Positions 19,809 through 27,655 are shown, counted from the first letter of the stretch. The stretch: DNA of 28,524 bases from CALAEC01 sp050692915 (GCA_050692915.1 JBOGVU010000028.1:1-28524); one strand, 5' to 3'. A program made the numbers and translations. The notes: a model not told the origin generated them from the letters alone.

Positions 19809-22487
19809 ATGACCACGGCGAAGCGCTCCTCCGTCCCCGGGGTCGGCCGTGCCGACGCGGCCGACCATCTCCGCTCGGCGTCATGGCCGACCGACCCGCT
19901 GGTGGCCGAGCGCGAACGCGAACGCTCCATGTCGCTCCTTCAGGCCACCCTCGAAGCCACGGCCGACGGCATCCTGGTCGTCGACCGGGACGGGAAGGTG
20001 GTGTCGGCGAACCGGCGGTTCGCCGAGCTGTGGAGGATCCCGGACGACCTCCTGGCGACCGGGGACGACGACCGCCTCCTGGCGTTCGTACTCGACCAGC
20101 TGGTGGAGCCTGAGGCGTTCCTGCGAACGGTCCGGTCCCTGTACGAGCATCCGGAGAAGGAGAGCGAGGACCTGCTGGAGTTCAGGGACGGGCGGATCTA
20201 CGAGCGATCCTCCCGCCCGCAGCGGCTGGCCGGGGAGGTGGTCGGCCGGGTGTGGAGCTTCCGCGACGTCACCGCCCGGCGTCGAGCCGAACGGTTCCTG
20301 GCCGAGGCCCAGCGCCTGGCCCGCGTCGGGAGTTGGGAGTTCGACGTCCGATCCGGGGTGACCACGTGGTCAGACGAGCTGTTCCGGCTATACGGCGAGG
20401 AGCCCGGCTCCTTCGTTCCCACCCTGGAGTCCTGGCTGGCCCGGGTGCACCCGGAGGACCGGGACGAGGCCCAGCGTCTCGACGCCGAGGCCATGGACCG
20501 GGGAGGCCCGTTCCGGTACGGGTTCCGCGTCGTGAGCCCCGACGGCGAGATCCGGATCCATGCCGCGCAGGGCGAGGTCGTCCACGACCGCGACGGCAGC
20601 CCCCTCCACGTCCTCGGGACCGAGCTGGACGTCACCGAGCGCACCCGATCCGAGGAGGCCCTCCGGGAGAGCGAGGAACGGTACAGGGAGCTCCTGGAGC
20701 GCCAGCCCGCCGTCGTTTACATGGCCGAGCCCGGCCCTGGCGGCCGGTGGACCTACGTCAGCCCCCAGATCGAGCGGCTGCTGGGCTTCACTCCGGACGA
20801 GTGGGTCCGAGACACCGGCACATGGCTCAGGCAGGTCCACCCGGACGACCGGGAGCGGGTGGCGGCGACCGAGCAGGAGCTGGCCGAGGCGGTCGACGAG
20901 CCTCCGGTGATGGCCACCGAGTACCGCATGCTCGCCAGAGACGGCCATGAGGTGTGGGTCCGGGACGAAGCGTTCTTCGTGCGCGACAGCGACCCGGTCA
21001 TAATGCGCGGCCTCATGCTCGACATCACGGATCGGGTGCGGGCCGAGAACGCACTGCGGGAGTCGAACGAAGCGCTCAGGACGCTCATCGAGTCCTCACC
21101 CCTGGCCATCGTGGCCCTCGATCCGGAGCGCGGGGTCACCCGGTGGAACGCCGCCGCCGAGTCGATCTTCGGCTGGACCGCGGGGGAGGTGCTGGGACGA
21201 CCGTATCCAGTGGTCTCGGCCGAAGGGGAGAGCGAGCATCTCTCGATCGTCGACCGCCTCATGGACGGCGAGGTCCTGCGCAGCGAGGAGATCGTGCGGC
21301 TCCGCAAGGACGGCTCGGAGGTGCACCTGCTGCTCTCGGCGGCGCCCCTCCGTGACGACCGGGGTGAGGTGACCGGCGTCATGGGCGTCATGGCCGACGT
21401 CACCGACCGGAAGGTGGCCGAGGCGCTGGCCGGAAGCGTGGTCCGTTCCTCCCTCGATCCGATCGTGGTCATGAGCCACGACGGGAGCATCGTCGACTTC
21501 AACCCGGCCGCCGAAGCGACCTTCGGCCACGCTCGGGACTCGATCCTCGGCCGCCCGGTCGCCGAGCTCATGCCCGGGAAGTACCGGGACGCCCATCGAG
21601 CCGGGCTGGCCCTGTACCTGGCGACGGGCGAGCAGCGGGTGCTCGGCCGGCGCATCGAGATCTCCGCCCTCAGGGCGGACGGCACGGAGTTCCCGGCGGA
21701 GCTCACCGTGACGCAGGTGGAGGGCAGGGAGCCGCCCCTCTTCACGGCGTCCCTCCGAGACATCACCGAGCGAGTCCGGGCGGAGGAGGAGATCCGCGAT
21801 AGCCTCGCGCGGCTCCGGGCCACCGACGAGGAGCGGCGCCGCCTCCTGGAGCGCGTGGTCGCGGCCCAAGAAGAGGAGCGTCGGCGGATCGCTGGCGACA
21901 TCCACGACGACTCCGTGCAGGTTATGTCCGCGGTGGGGATCCGCCTGGAGGCGTTGCACAGGCAGATCGAGGGCGACCAGCCCCTGGAGGCCGTGGAGGA
22001 GCTGCAGCGGACCGTGACGTCCGCGGTTGACCGCCTCCGCCAGCTCATGTTCGAGCTCCGCCCGGCGGCCCTGGACCGCGAGGGTCTGGTCACGGCGCTG
22101 CGGATGTATCTCGAGCGAACCGGGCAGGAGACGGGGCTGGCCTGCTCGCTGGAGAACCGACTGCTCTCCGAGCCCCCGGCCGAGACCCGGCTGGCCCTGT
22201 ACCGGATCGTCCAGGAGGCCGTTACGAACGTGCGCAAGCATGCCGAGGCCTCCTCGGTCACCGTCTTGCTCGATCAACACGAGGGCGGCACGGTGGTCCG
22301 CGTCACTGACGACGGGCGTGGCTTCGCCGATGGCAACGGGTCCGAGGCGCGCCCCGGCCACCTGGGGCTGTCGGCGATGAGGGAGCAGGCGGAGATGGCC
22401 CGGGGGCGGTTCCAGGTCTGGAGCAAGCGCGGGGCCGGCACGACCATCGAGGTGTGGGTGCCGTCGAGGGAGCGGAGCCGTGGCTGA
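19809..22487 (+). CDS. five-PAS sensor histidine kinase, NarL/HisKA_3 class
   Basis: This 892-residue cytoplasmic kinase lacks membrane segments. It carries five PAS domains: three (about residues 38-415) nearly duplicate those of the GGDEF-EAL protein, the fourth begins LIESSPLAIVALD, and the fifth (SLDPIVVMSHDGSIVDFNP) resembles the PAS of the membrane hybrid kinase. A coiled linker leads to a HisKA_3 domain with EEERRRIAGDIHDDSVQ, phospho-acceptor His699, then a HATPase with N box RIVQEAVTNVRKH and G boxes DDGRGFAD and GHLGLSAMREQ. This class normally phosphorylates NarL-type receivers. The next gene, overlapping by eight bases, encodes exactly such a receiver but fused to another kinase. 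The start ATG has AGGGA close upstream. Confidence 0.94.
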   Translation: MTTAKRSSVPGVGRADAADHLRSASWPTDPLVAERERERSMSLLQATLEATADGILVVDRDGKVVSANRRFAELWRIPDDLLATGDDDRLLAFVLDQLVEPEAFLRTVRSLYEHPEKESEDLLEFRDGRIYERSSRPQRLAGEVVGRVWSFRDVTARRRAERFLAEAQRLARVGSWEFDVRSGVTTWSDELFRLYGEEPGSFVPTLESWLARVHPEDRDEAQRLDAEAMDRGGPFRYGFRVVSPDGEIRIHAAQGEVVHDRDGSPLHVLGTELDVTERTRSEEALRESEERYRELLERQPAVVYMAEPGPGGRWTYVSPQIERLLGFTPDEWVRDTGTWLRQVHPDDRERVAATEQELAEAVDEPPVMATEYRMLARDGHEVWVRDEAFFVRDSDPVIMRGLMLDITDRVRAENALRESNEALRTLIESSPLAIVALDPERGVTRWNAAAESIFGWTAGEVLGRPYPVVSAEGESEHLSIVDRLMDGEVLRSEEIVRLRKDGSEVHLLLSAAPLRDDRGEVTGVMGVMADVTDRKVAEALAGSVVRSSLDPIVVMSHDGSIVDFNPAAEATFGHARDSILGRPVAELMPGKYRDAHRAGLALYLATGEQRVLGRRIEISALRADGTEFPAELTVTQVEGREPPLFTASLRDITERVRAEEEIRDSLARLRATDEERRRLLERVVAAQEEERRRIAGDIHDDSVQVMSAVGIRLEALHRQIEGDQPLEAVEELQRTVTSAVDRLRQLMFELRPAALDREGLVTALRMYLERTGQETGLACSLENRLLSEPPAETRLALYRIVQEAVTNVRKHAEASSVTVLLDQHEGGTVVRVTDDGRGFADGNGSEARPGHLGLSAMREQAEMARGRFQVWSKRGAGTTIEVWVPSRERSRG

Positions 22488-23658
22488 GGCTAATGCTCGG
22501 ATCACCGTGCTGATCGCGGAGGACGACCCGGCGGTCCGGGCCGCCCTGTCGGAGCTCATCTCGATCGAGGACGAGCTGGAGCTGGTGGGCGCGGCGGCGG
22601 ACGCGCAGGAGGCGATCGACCTGGCGCGGGAGCACCGGCCCGACGTGGCACTGGTCGACGTGAAGATGCCCGGGGGCGGAGGATCCCGGGCCGCCCGGGA
22701 GATCAGGGATCTGTCGCCGGCGACCAAGGTTGTGGCCCTCTCCGCGTACGAGGACCGAACCACCGTGCTGGAGATGCTCCGAGCCGGTGCGGCCGGGTAC
22801 CTGGTCAAGGGAACCTCGGCCGGCGAGATCATCGAGGCGATACGCCGATCCGTCCGGGGGCAGGCCAGCCTCTCCACCGAGGTGACCGCCGAGGTGATCC
22901 ACGAGCTCGTCGAGCTCCTGAACCGCTCCGAGCGGATGACCCAGGAGCTGCACGACCTCGACCGCACCAAGAGCGAGCTGATCCAGGTCCTGTCTCACGA
23001 GCTCATGACCCCGATCACCGTGATCCAAGGGGCGGCGGGGACCATCTCGGGGCTGGGGGGAACCCTCTCCCGGGCCGACGCGCAGGGGCTGGCCTCCAGC
23101 GTGTCTCGCGCCGCCGACCGGCTCCGCCGCCTGGTCGGCAACCTGGCGGCCACCGCGAGGTTGGACAGGGAGGACGCCGACATCGTGACCCGTCCGGTCG
23201 GAGCGCGGGAGGTCATCGTGATGGCCACGGCGGAGTTCCCGGAGGCGGCGGACCGGCTCCGCCTACCCTTCGACGACCGGTCACCGATCGAGATGTGGGG
23301 CGACCTCCAGCTCGCGTCGCAGGCCCTTGTGCTCCTGATGGAGAACGCCCTCGAGCACTCCCCGGACGGGGAAGTGGTCGAGTTGGGTGTGGAGGGAACC
23401 GAGGTCGACGTCCGGCTGTCGGTGGCCGACCGCGGGCTCGGGATCGATCCCGAGGTGGCGGGCCGGATCTTCGGGGCTTTCACGCAGGCCGACGCCAGCG
23501 TGACCCGACCGCACGAGGGGCTTGGGATCGGCCTTTACCTGGCCCGGAAGATCATGGCCGCCCATGACGGCCGCATCGAGTTCGACGCACGCCAGGGGGG
23601 TGGCACGGTCTTCACGCTGGCCTTCCCGCGCGCCGTGGAGGGACCGACGCAGGCATAA
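22480..23658 (+). CDS. receiver-histidine kinase fusion (REC-HisKA-HATPase)
   Basis: This 392-residue protein starts at GTG 22480, overlapping the upstream kinase by eight bases, so the two are coupled. Residues 8-125 are a NarL-like receiver: acidic pocket LIAEDDPAV, phospho-acceptor Asp60 in ALVDVKMPGG, switch Ser in ALSAYED and Lys in YLVKGTS. In place of the expected helix-turn-helix there is a coiled linker and a HisKA domain with His173 in LSHELMTPIT (Met replacing the usual Arg), then a HATPase with N box LLMENALEHS and G boxes DRGLGIDP and GLGIGLYLARK. The design suggests a kinase switched by phosphorylation from the upstream kinase. Its own target is unknown; the hybrid kinase receiver and the single-domain regulator are candidates. 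Confidence 0.92.
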   Translation: MAEANARITVLIAEDDPAVRAALSELISIEDELELVGAAADAQEAIDLAREHRPDVALVDVKMPGGGGSRAAREIRDLSPATKVVALSAYEDRTTVLEMLRAGAAGYLVKGTSAGEIIEAIRRSVRGQASLSTEVTAEVIHELVELLNRSERMTQELHDLDRTKSELIQVLSHELMTPITVIQGAAGTISGLGGTLSRADAQGLASSVSRAADRLRRLVGNLAATARLDREDADIVTRPVGAREVIVMATAEFPEAADRLRLPFDDRSPIEMWGDLQLASQALVLLMENALEHSPDGEVVELGVEGTEVDVRLSVADRGLGIDPEVAGRIFGAFTQADASVTRPHEGLGIGLYLARKIMAAHDGRIEFDARQGGGTVFTLAFPRAVEGPTQA

Positions 23659-23663
23659 CCGGC

Positions 23664-23669
23664 TACCCT
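23664..23669 (+). promoter_or_regulatory. candidate -10 element (TACCCT) for selA
   Basis: TACCCT fits TANNNT and ends six bases before the selA ATG at 23676, so the transcript would start at the initiation codon. No Shine-Dalgarno sequence is present in the 17-base gap after the upstream stop, which supports leaderless initiation. Confidence 0.35.
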
Positions 23670-23675
23670 CACCGC

Positions 23676-25025
23676 ATGCCGGACGGGAGACGGCGCCTAC
23701 CTTCGGTGGACTCGCTCCTGCGATCCGAGCCGGGTCGCCGGGCGGCCGGCCGGTTCGGCCGCTCGGTGGTCCGCCGGGCCATCCGCAGTGTGCTCGACGA
23801 CGCCCGTAAGGCCACCGGTCGGGGCGGGGGGCCGCCGGAGCGAGACGCCATCCTGGCCCGGGCCGCCGCCCTGGCGGCCAGGATGTCGTTCGGCCTCTCG
23901 CCGGTGATCAACGCCACCGGCGTGGTCCTGCACACGAACCTGGGGCGGGCGCCGCTCCCCCAGGAGGCCGTACGGGCTGTGGGCCGCGCGGCCCGCGGCT
24001 ACACCGACCTCGAGGTCGACCGGGAGCCCGGGACCCGGGGCCGGCGGACATCACGGGCCGAGTTCCTGCTCGCGGCCCTGACCGGGGCCGAGGACGCTCT
24101 TGTGGTGAACAACAACGCCGCCGCACTTCTGCTCTCCATGGCGGCGCTGGCCCATAAGAAGGACGTGCTGGTATCCCGGGGCGAGCTCATCGAGATCGGC
24201 GGCGAGTTCCGCCTCCCGGAGATCATGCGGGCCTCCGGCGCCAGGCTGGTCGAGGTGGGAACCACCAACCGCACCCGGCTCGGCGACTACCGGGCGGCCA
24301 TGACCGAGCGGACCGGGATGATCCTCAAGGTGCACCCGAGCAACTACCGGGTCGTGGGCTTCGCCGAGTCCCCGTCGGTGTCGCCCCTGGCCGGACTGGC
24401 CGGCCGGGGCGGCGTGCCCCTCATGTACGACACCGGCAGCGGCCTCCTGGATCCGGTCCGGGAGGTCCCCGGCGAGGAGCCCGCAGCCACCGAGGCCCTG
24501 GCCGAGGGCGCGGACCTGGTGTGTTTCTCCGGCGACAAGCTGCTGGGAGGCCCCCAGGCCGGCGTCGTGCTGGGCCGTGCCGACCTGGTCGCCCGGCTCC
24601 GTCGACACCCGATCGCCAGGGCCGTGCGGGTCGACAAGCTGACGGTGGCCGCCCTGGAAGCCGTCCTGACGATGTACGCCCAGGGCCGGCGAGGGGAGGT
24701 ACCGGTGTGGCGGGCGCTGGCCGAGCGACCGGCCGCTCTCCGGGCCAGGGCCAGGGAGCTGGTGGGGTCCATCCCCAGCGCGTCCGTGGCGCCCGGTGAG
24801 TCCGTGGCCGGCGGCGGCTCCATCCCCGGCTACGGGATCCCCTCAGCGCTCATCCGGCTCCCGGATGAGCGTCCCGACCGGCTCGCCGCCCGGCTCCGGT
24901 CGGGCACGCCCCCGGTGTTCTGCCGGGTCGACGAGGAGGCCCTGGTATTCGATCTCCGGACCGTCGAGCCAGAGGACGACGAGCGGCTGGCCCGGGCGAT
25001 CCGGTACGCCCGCGAGGCGACCTGA
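23676..25025 (+). CDS. selA: L-seryl-tRNA(Sec) selenium transferase
   Basis: SelA is a PLP-dependent enzyme that converts seryl-tRNA(Sec) to selenocysteinyl-tRNA(Sec) using selenophosphate. The 449-residue protein is full length for the bacterial family. It shows the N-terminal INATGVVLHTNLGRAPL block, NNNAAALLL, the RGELIEIGGEFRLPEIM segment, HPSNYRVVGF, DTGSGLL and the PLP lysine, Lys288, in CFSGDKLLGGPQAG. The stop overlaps the selB start as TGATG, so the pair is translationally coupled. The presence of selA and selB implies selD, the selC tRNA and at least one selenoprotein elsewhere in the genome; none of these is visible here. Confidence 0.97.
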   Translation: MPDGRRRLPSVDSLLRSEPGRRAAGRFGRSVVRRAIRSVLDDARKATGRGGGPPERDAILARAAALAARMSFGLSPVINATGVVLHTNLGRAPLPQEAVRAVGRAARGYTDLEVDREPGTRGRRTSRAEFLLAALTGAEDALVVNNNAAALLLSMAALAHKKDVLVSRGELIEIGGEFRLPEIMRASGARLVEVGTTNRTRLGDYRAAMTERTGMILKVHPSNYRVVGFAESPSVSPLAGLAGRGGVPLMYDTGSGLLDPVREVPGEEPAATEALAEGADLVCFSGDKLLGGPQAGVVLGRADLVARLRRHPIARAVRVDKLTVAALEAVLTMYAQGRRGEVPVWRALAERPAALRARARELVGSIPSASVAPGESVAGGGSIPGYGIPSALIRLPDERPDRLAARLRSGTPPVFCRVDEEALVFDLRTVEPEDDERLARAIRYAREAT

Positions 25026-26848
25026 TGCAGGTCGTGGCCACGGCCGGCCACGTCGACCACGGGAAGTCGTCTCTCGTGGTGCGGCTCACCGGGATCGATC
25101 CCGACCGGTGGGAGGAGGAGAAGCGCCGGGGCCTCACCATCGACCTCGGCTTCGCCTGGGCGACGCTGCCGTCCGGCCGCGAGATCGGATTCGTCGACGT
25201 CCCGGGGCACGAGCGGTTCGTCCGGAACATGCTCGCGGGCGTCGGCCCGGTCCGCCTGGTCCTGTTCGTGGTGGCCGCGGACGAGGGCTGGAAGCCGCAG
25301 TCAGAGGAGCACCTGGAGATCGTGGACGTCCTCGGGGCCGAGGCCGGGGTCGTGGCCCTGACGAAGTCCGACCTGATCGAACCGGAGGGCCTGGGCCGGC
25401 GAACCGAGGAGATCGAGGGGCGCCTGGCCGGCACCGCCCTTCAAGGCGCCCCGGTGGTGCCCTGCTCCTCGACGACCGGACACGGGATCGAGAACCTCAC
25501 CGCGGCCATCGACGCCATGGTGGCCGCCGCGCCATCTCCCGAGGACCGCGGCCGTCCCCGCATCGACATCGACCGCTCGTTCACGATCCGCGGGGCGGGC
25601 ACGGTGGTCACCGGAACCCTGACGGGGGGGACCCTGACCGTCGGGGACGAGGTCGTCGTCCATCCGGACGGGGTGACCGCCCGGATCCGCTCGCTCCAGA
25701 CCCATCGCCGTCCGGTCGGGGTGGCCGAGCCCGTGTCGCGGGTGGCGGCCAACCTGGCCGCCACGTCTCGGGAGGAGGTGGTCCGCGGCGACGTGCTGGC
25801 CAGGCCGGGACAGTGGCGCCCCACGTCCGCGATCGAGGTCCGGCTCCGGCCGGTCCGATCGCTGGAGCGCCCCCTCACCGCCCGGGGAGCCTTCAAGTTG
25901 TACGCGGGATCCGCCGAGCGGGACGCCAGGCTGCGCCTGTACGGCGACGGTTCGTCCTTCGCCAGGATCAGGCTGTCCAGGCCCATCGTGGCGGAGACCG
26001 GCGACAGGTTCGTGCTCCGGGAGGCGGGGCGGGGTGAGACGGTGGCCGGAGGGGTCGTCCTCGATCCCGACCCGCCGGCCCGGCCCGGCTCGGACGCCGT
26101 GGATCGCCTGGCCCGGCGGGAGGCAGCCCGCCGGGAGGACCTGCCCGCGCTCGTTGTCTCCGAGCGGGGAGCCGTCCGGGCCTCCCTGCTCCCCGTGCTG
26201 GCCGGCGCGTCACCGTCGGCAGTGCCAGGCGCCACCAGAGCGGGCGGCTGGTGGGTCGCCGACGAGCATCTGGCGGCGCTCCGGCGCCGGGCCACCGAGG
26301 CGCTGGAGGCCCACCACCGAACCCATCCGCTCCGGCCGGGCATGGACGCCGGCGATGTCCGGCGGGCGGTCCTGGCCGAGGGCGCTGACCTTGACCTCGG
26401 TGAGGCCGTCCTGGACGGGATGCTGAAGGAGGGCGTCATCGCCCGCGAGGGTCCGGTGCTCAGGATGGCGGACCACCGGGTCAGCCTCGGCGACCGCGAT
26501 CCGGAGGCGGAACGGCTGATCGAGGCGGTGGCGGCGGGCGAGCCCACCCCACCGACAGTGGCCGACCTGGAGGGGGCGGGGTTCGCCCGGGACCTGGTGG
26601 AGGCGTGCGTGCGCACCGGGCGGCTGGCCCGGGTCTCCGCCGACCTGGTGCTGACCCCGGCCTTCCTGGAGCGGGCCGAGGAGGTGGCCCGGGCCGAGTC
26701 CTCGTCGCCCGACGGCCTCACCGTGAGCCGGTTCCGGGAGCTCCTGGGGACCACCCGGAAGTACGCGCTCCCGATCCTGGCCTCGTTCGACGGCCGGGGC
26801 CTGACCCGACGCGACGGGGACGTCCGGCGGCCCGGTCGATCGGCCTGA
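25025..26848 (+). CDS. selB: selenocysteine-specific elongation factor
   Basis: SelB is the GTPase that delivers selenocysteinyl-tRNA(Sec) to UGA codons followed by a SECIS hairpin. The 607-residue protein has all GTPase motifs: GHVDHGKSSL (G1), RGLTIDLGF (G2), DVPGHERFVRNML (G3) and TKSD (G4, with Thr in place of the common Asn). Two EF-Tu-like beta-barrel domains follow (FTIRGAGTVVTGTL and later blocks), then a C-terminal winged-helix region (about 380-607) that would bind the SECIS element, including LTVSRFRELLGTTRKYALPIL, a typical last winged helix, here cited only in part as FRELLGTTRKYALP. It begins at the ATG overlapping the selA stop. A short CCCCG/CGGGG hairpin (26855-26868) follows the stop, without a T-tract, as a weak terminator candidate. 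Confidence 0.97.
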   Translation: MQVVATAGHVDHGKSSLVVRLTGIDPDRWEEEKRRGLTIDLGFAWATLPSGREIGFVDVPGHERFVRNMLAGVGPVRLVLFVVAADEGWKPQSEEHLEIVDVLGAEAGVVALTKSDLIEPEGLGRRTEEIEGRLAGTALQGAPVVPCSSTTGHGIENLTAAIDAMVAAAPSPEDRGRPRIDIDRSFTIRGAGTVVTGTLTGGTLTVGDEVVVHPDGVTARIRSLQTHRRPVGVAEPVSRVAANLAATSREEVVRGDVLARPGQWRPTSAIEVRLRPVRSLERPLTARGAFKLYAGSAERDARLRLYGDGSSFARIRLSRPIVAETGDRFVLREAGRGETVAGGVVLDPDPPARPGSDAVDRLARREAARREDLPALVVSERGAVRASLLPVLAGASPSAVPGATRAGGWWVADEHLAALRRRATEALEAHHRTHPLRPGMDAGDVRRAVLAEGADLDLGEAVLDGMLKEGVIAREGPVLRMADHRVSLGDRDPEAERLIEAVAAGEPTPPTVADLEGAGFARDLVEACVRTGRLARVSADLVLTPAFLERAEEVARAESSSPDGLTVSRFRELLGTTRKYALPILASFDGRGLTRRDGDVRRPGRSA

Positions 26849-26885
26849 CTTCGACCCCGGTCGCGGGGCCCCCTCGACCTGGAAA

Positions 26886-26911
26886 GGCTATACCATATCT
26901 GTTATAGGCTC
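26886..26911 (+). promoter_or_regulatory. AT-rich promoter/operator of the XRE regulator
   Basis: This short AT-rich island contains near-inverted arms GGCTATA and TATAGGC around a ten-base spacer, with TGTTATAGG resembling an extended -10 and TAGGCT (26905-26910) matching TANNNT. TAGGCT lies seven bases before a GTG at 26918. A dyad over a promoter directly ahead of an XRE gene suggests autoregulation. Confidence 0.4.
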
Positions 26912-26959
26912 TTACAGGTGCTCACGGGCACCCCCGAGCGTCACCGAACAGGAGGACGC

Positions 26960-27655
26960 GTGGACGCAGGTCGAGCGGTGCGCGAGGCCCGACGACGAGC
27001 CGGCATCACGCAGGAGGAGCTGGCCCGTCGGTCCGGCCTCCACCAGCCGGCCGTGGCCAGGATCGAGGCCGGCACGGTCACCCCTCGCGTGGACACGTTG
27101 GATCGCATGCTTCACGCGTGCGGCATCACCCTGACGGCCGAGCCTCGTCTGGGCGCCGACGTCGAGCGAGAGGCGATCCGGGAACTGCTTCGACTGAAAC
27201 CCGCGGAGAGGCTGTCCCGGGCGGCGGTCGCGGTCCGGGGCTTCCGACCGGCCCGGACGCTCCAGATCCTCAGTGCCAGGGCGGTCAGGTTCGTTGTCGT
27301 GGGTGAGGTCGCCGAGCGCCTCCAGGGCTCGCCGGCCCGGGCCCAGGTCGTGGAAATCGTGGTGGCCACCGATGGGCGGAACCGGCGTCGGCTGATCCTG
27401 GCCGTGGATCGCCTACGGAGCTTCCGGTGGAACCCGACGGGGCGGCTCCGATGGCGCTTCACCGCTCCCCCCGGCGGGCCCGATTACCCGGAGCTGGCCC
27501 GAGCCGCGGACGAGGTCGAGGTCGCCGGAAAGCGGATCGCGGTCGCCTCCCTCGACGACCTCATCCGGATACGGCTCACTGCCAGAGCTCGCGCCACCCG
27601 CGAGCGAGCCGCGATCCTGTGGGCGGTCCGGGAAGAGCGGGACGCGCCCCTCTAG
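26960..27655 (+). CDS. XRE-family regulator fused to degenerate nucleotidyltransferase-like domain
   Basis: This 231-residue protein (GTG start at 26960) has an N-terminal XRE helix-turn-helix over residues 1-60 (VREARRRAGITQEELARRSG, then QPAVARIEAG). The C-terminal half resembles AbiEii/MNT-type nucleotidyltransferase domains: RFVVVGEVAERLQGSPARAQ and, near the end, RIAVASLDDLIRIR. The usual catalytic T-x-D-x-D after the SPR segment reads AQVVEIV, so both aspartates are lost and catalysis is unlikely. In this fold such proteins often act in toxin-antitoxin or abortive infection systems; no partner gene is visible. An AGGAGG lies four bases before the GTG at 26960, while a -10-like TAGGCT seven bases before GTG 26918 would favour a leaderless, 14-residue longer product. 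Its stop shares CTAG with the convergent gene. Confidence 0.7.
   Translation: MDAGRAVREARRRAGITQEELARRSGLHQPAVARIEAGTVTPRVDTLDRMLHACGITLTAEPRLGADVEREAIRELLRLKPAERLSRAAVAVRGFRPARTLQILSARAVRFVVVGEVAERLQGSPARAQVVEIVVATDGRNRRRLILAVDRLRSFRWNPTGRLRWRFTAPPGGPDYPELARAADEVEVAGKRIAVASLDDLIRIRLTARARATRERAAILWAVREERDAPL

Noticed and set aside
19371..19884. Minus-strand frames in the divergent region (19371-19868, 19465-19884)
   Set aside because: Composition is Arg/Pro/Ser-rich without motifs, and they overlap the kinase start; the 70-residue plus-strand frame is the better candidate.
20753..22970. Long minus-strand open frames over the five-PAS kinase (502 and 624 residues)
   Set aside because: Ser/Arg-rich or His/Gln/Arg-rich composition with no domain, and fully antisense to a kinase with complete motifs.
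26849..26959. tRNA(Sec) gene (selC) after selB
   Set aside because: A TTCGACC-like T-loop string is present but no acceptor, D or long variable arm can be formed around it.
222..27655. Selenoprotein gene with an internal TGA in the window
   Set aside because: All recognised genes read through to normal-length ends; none shows homology continuing past a TGA.
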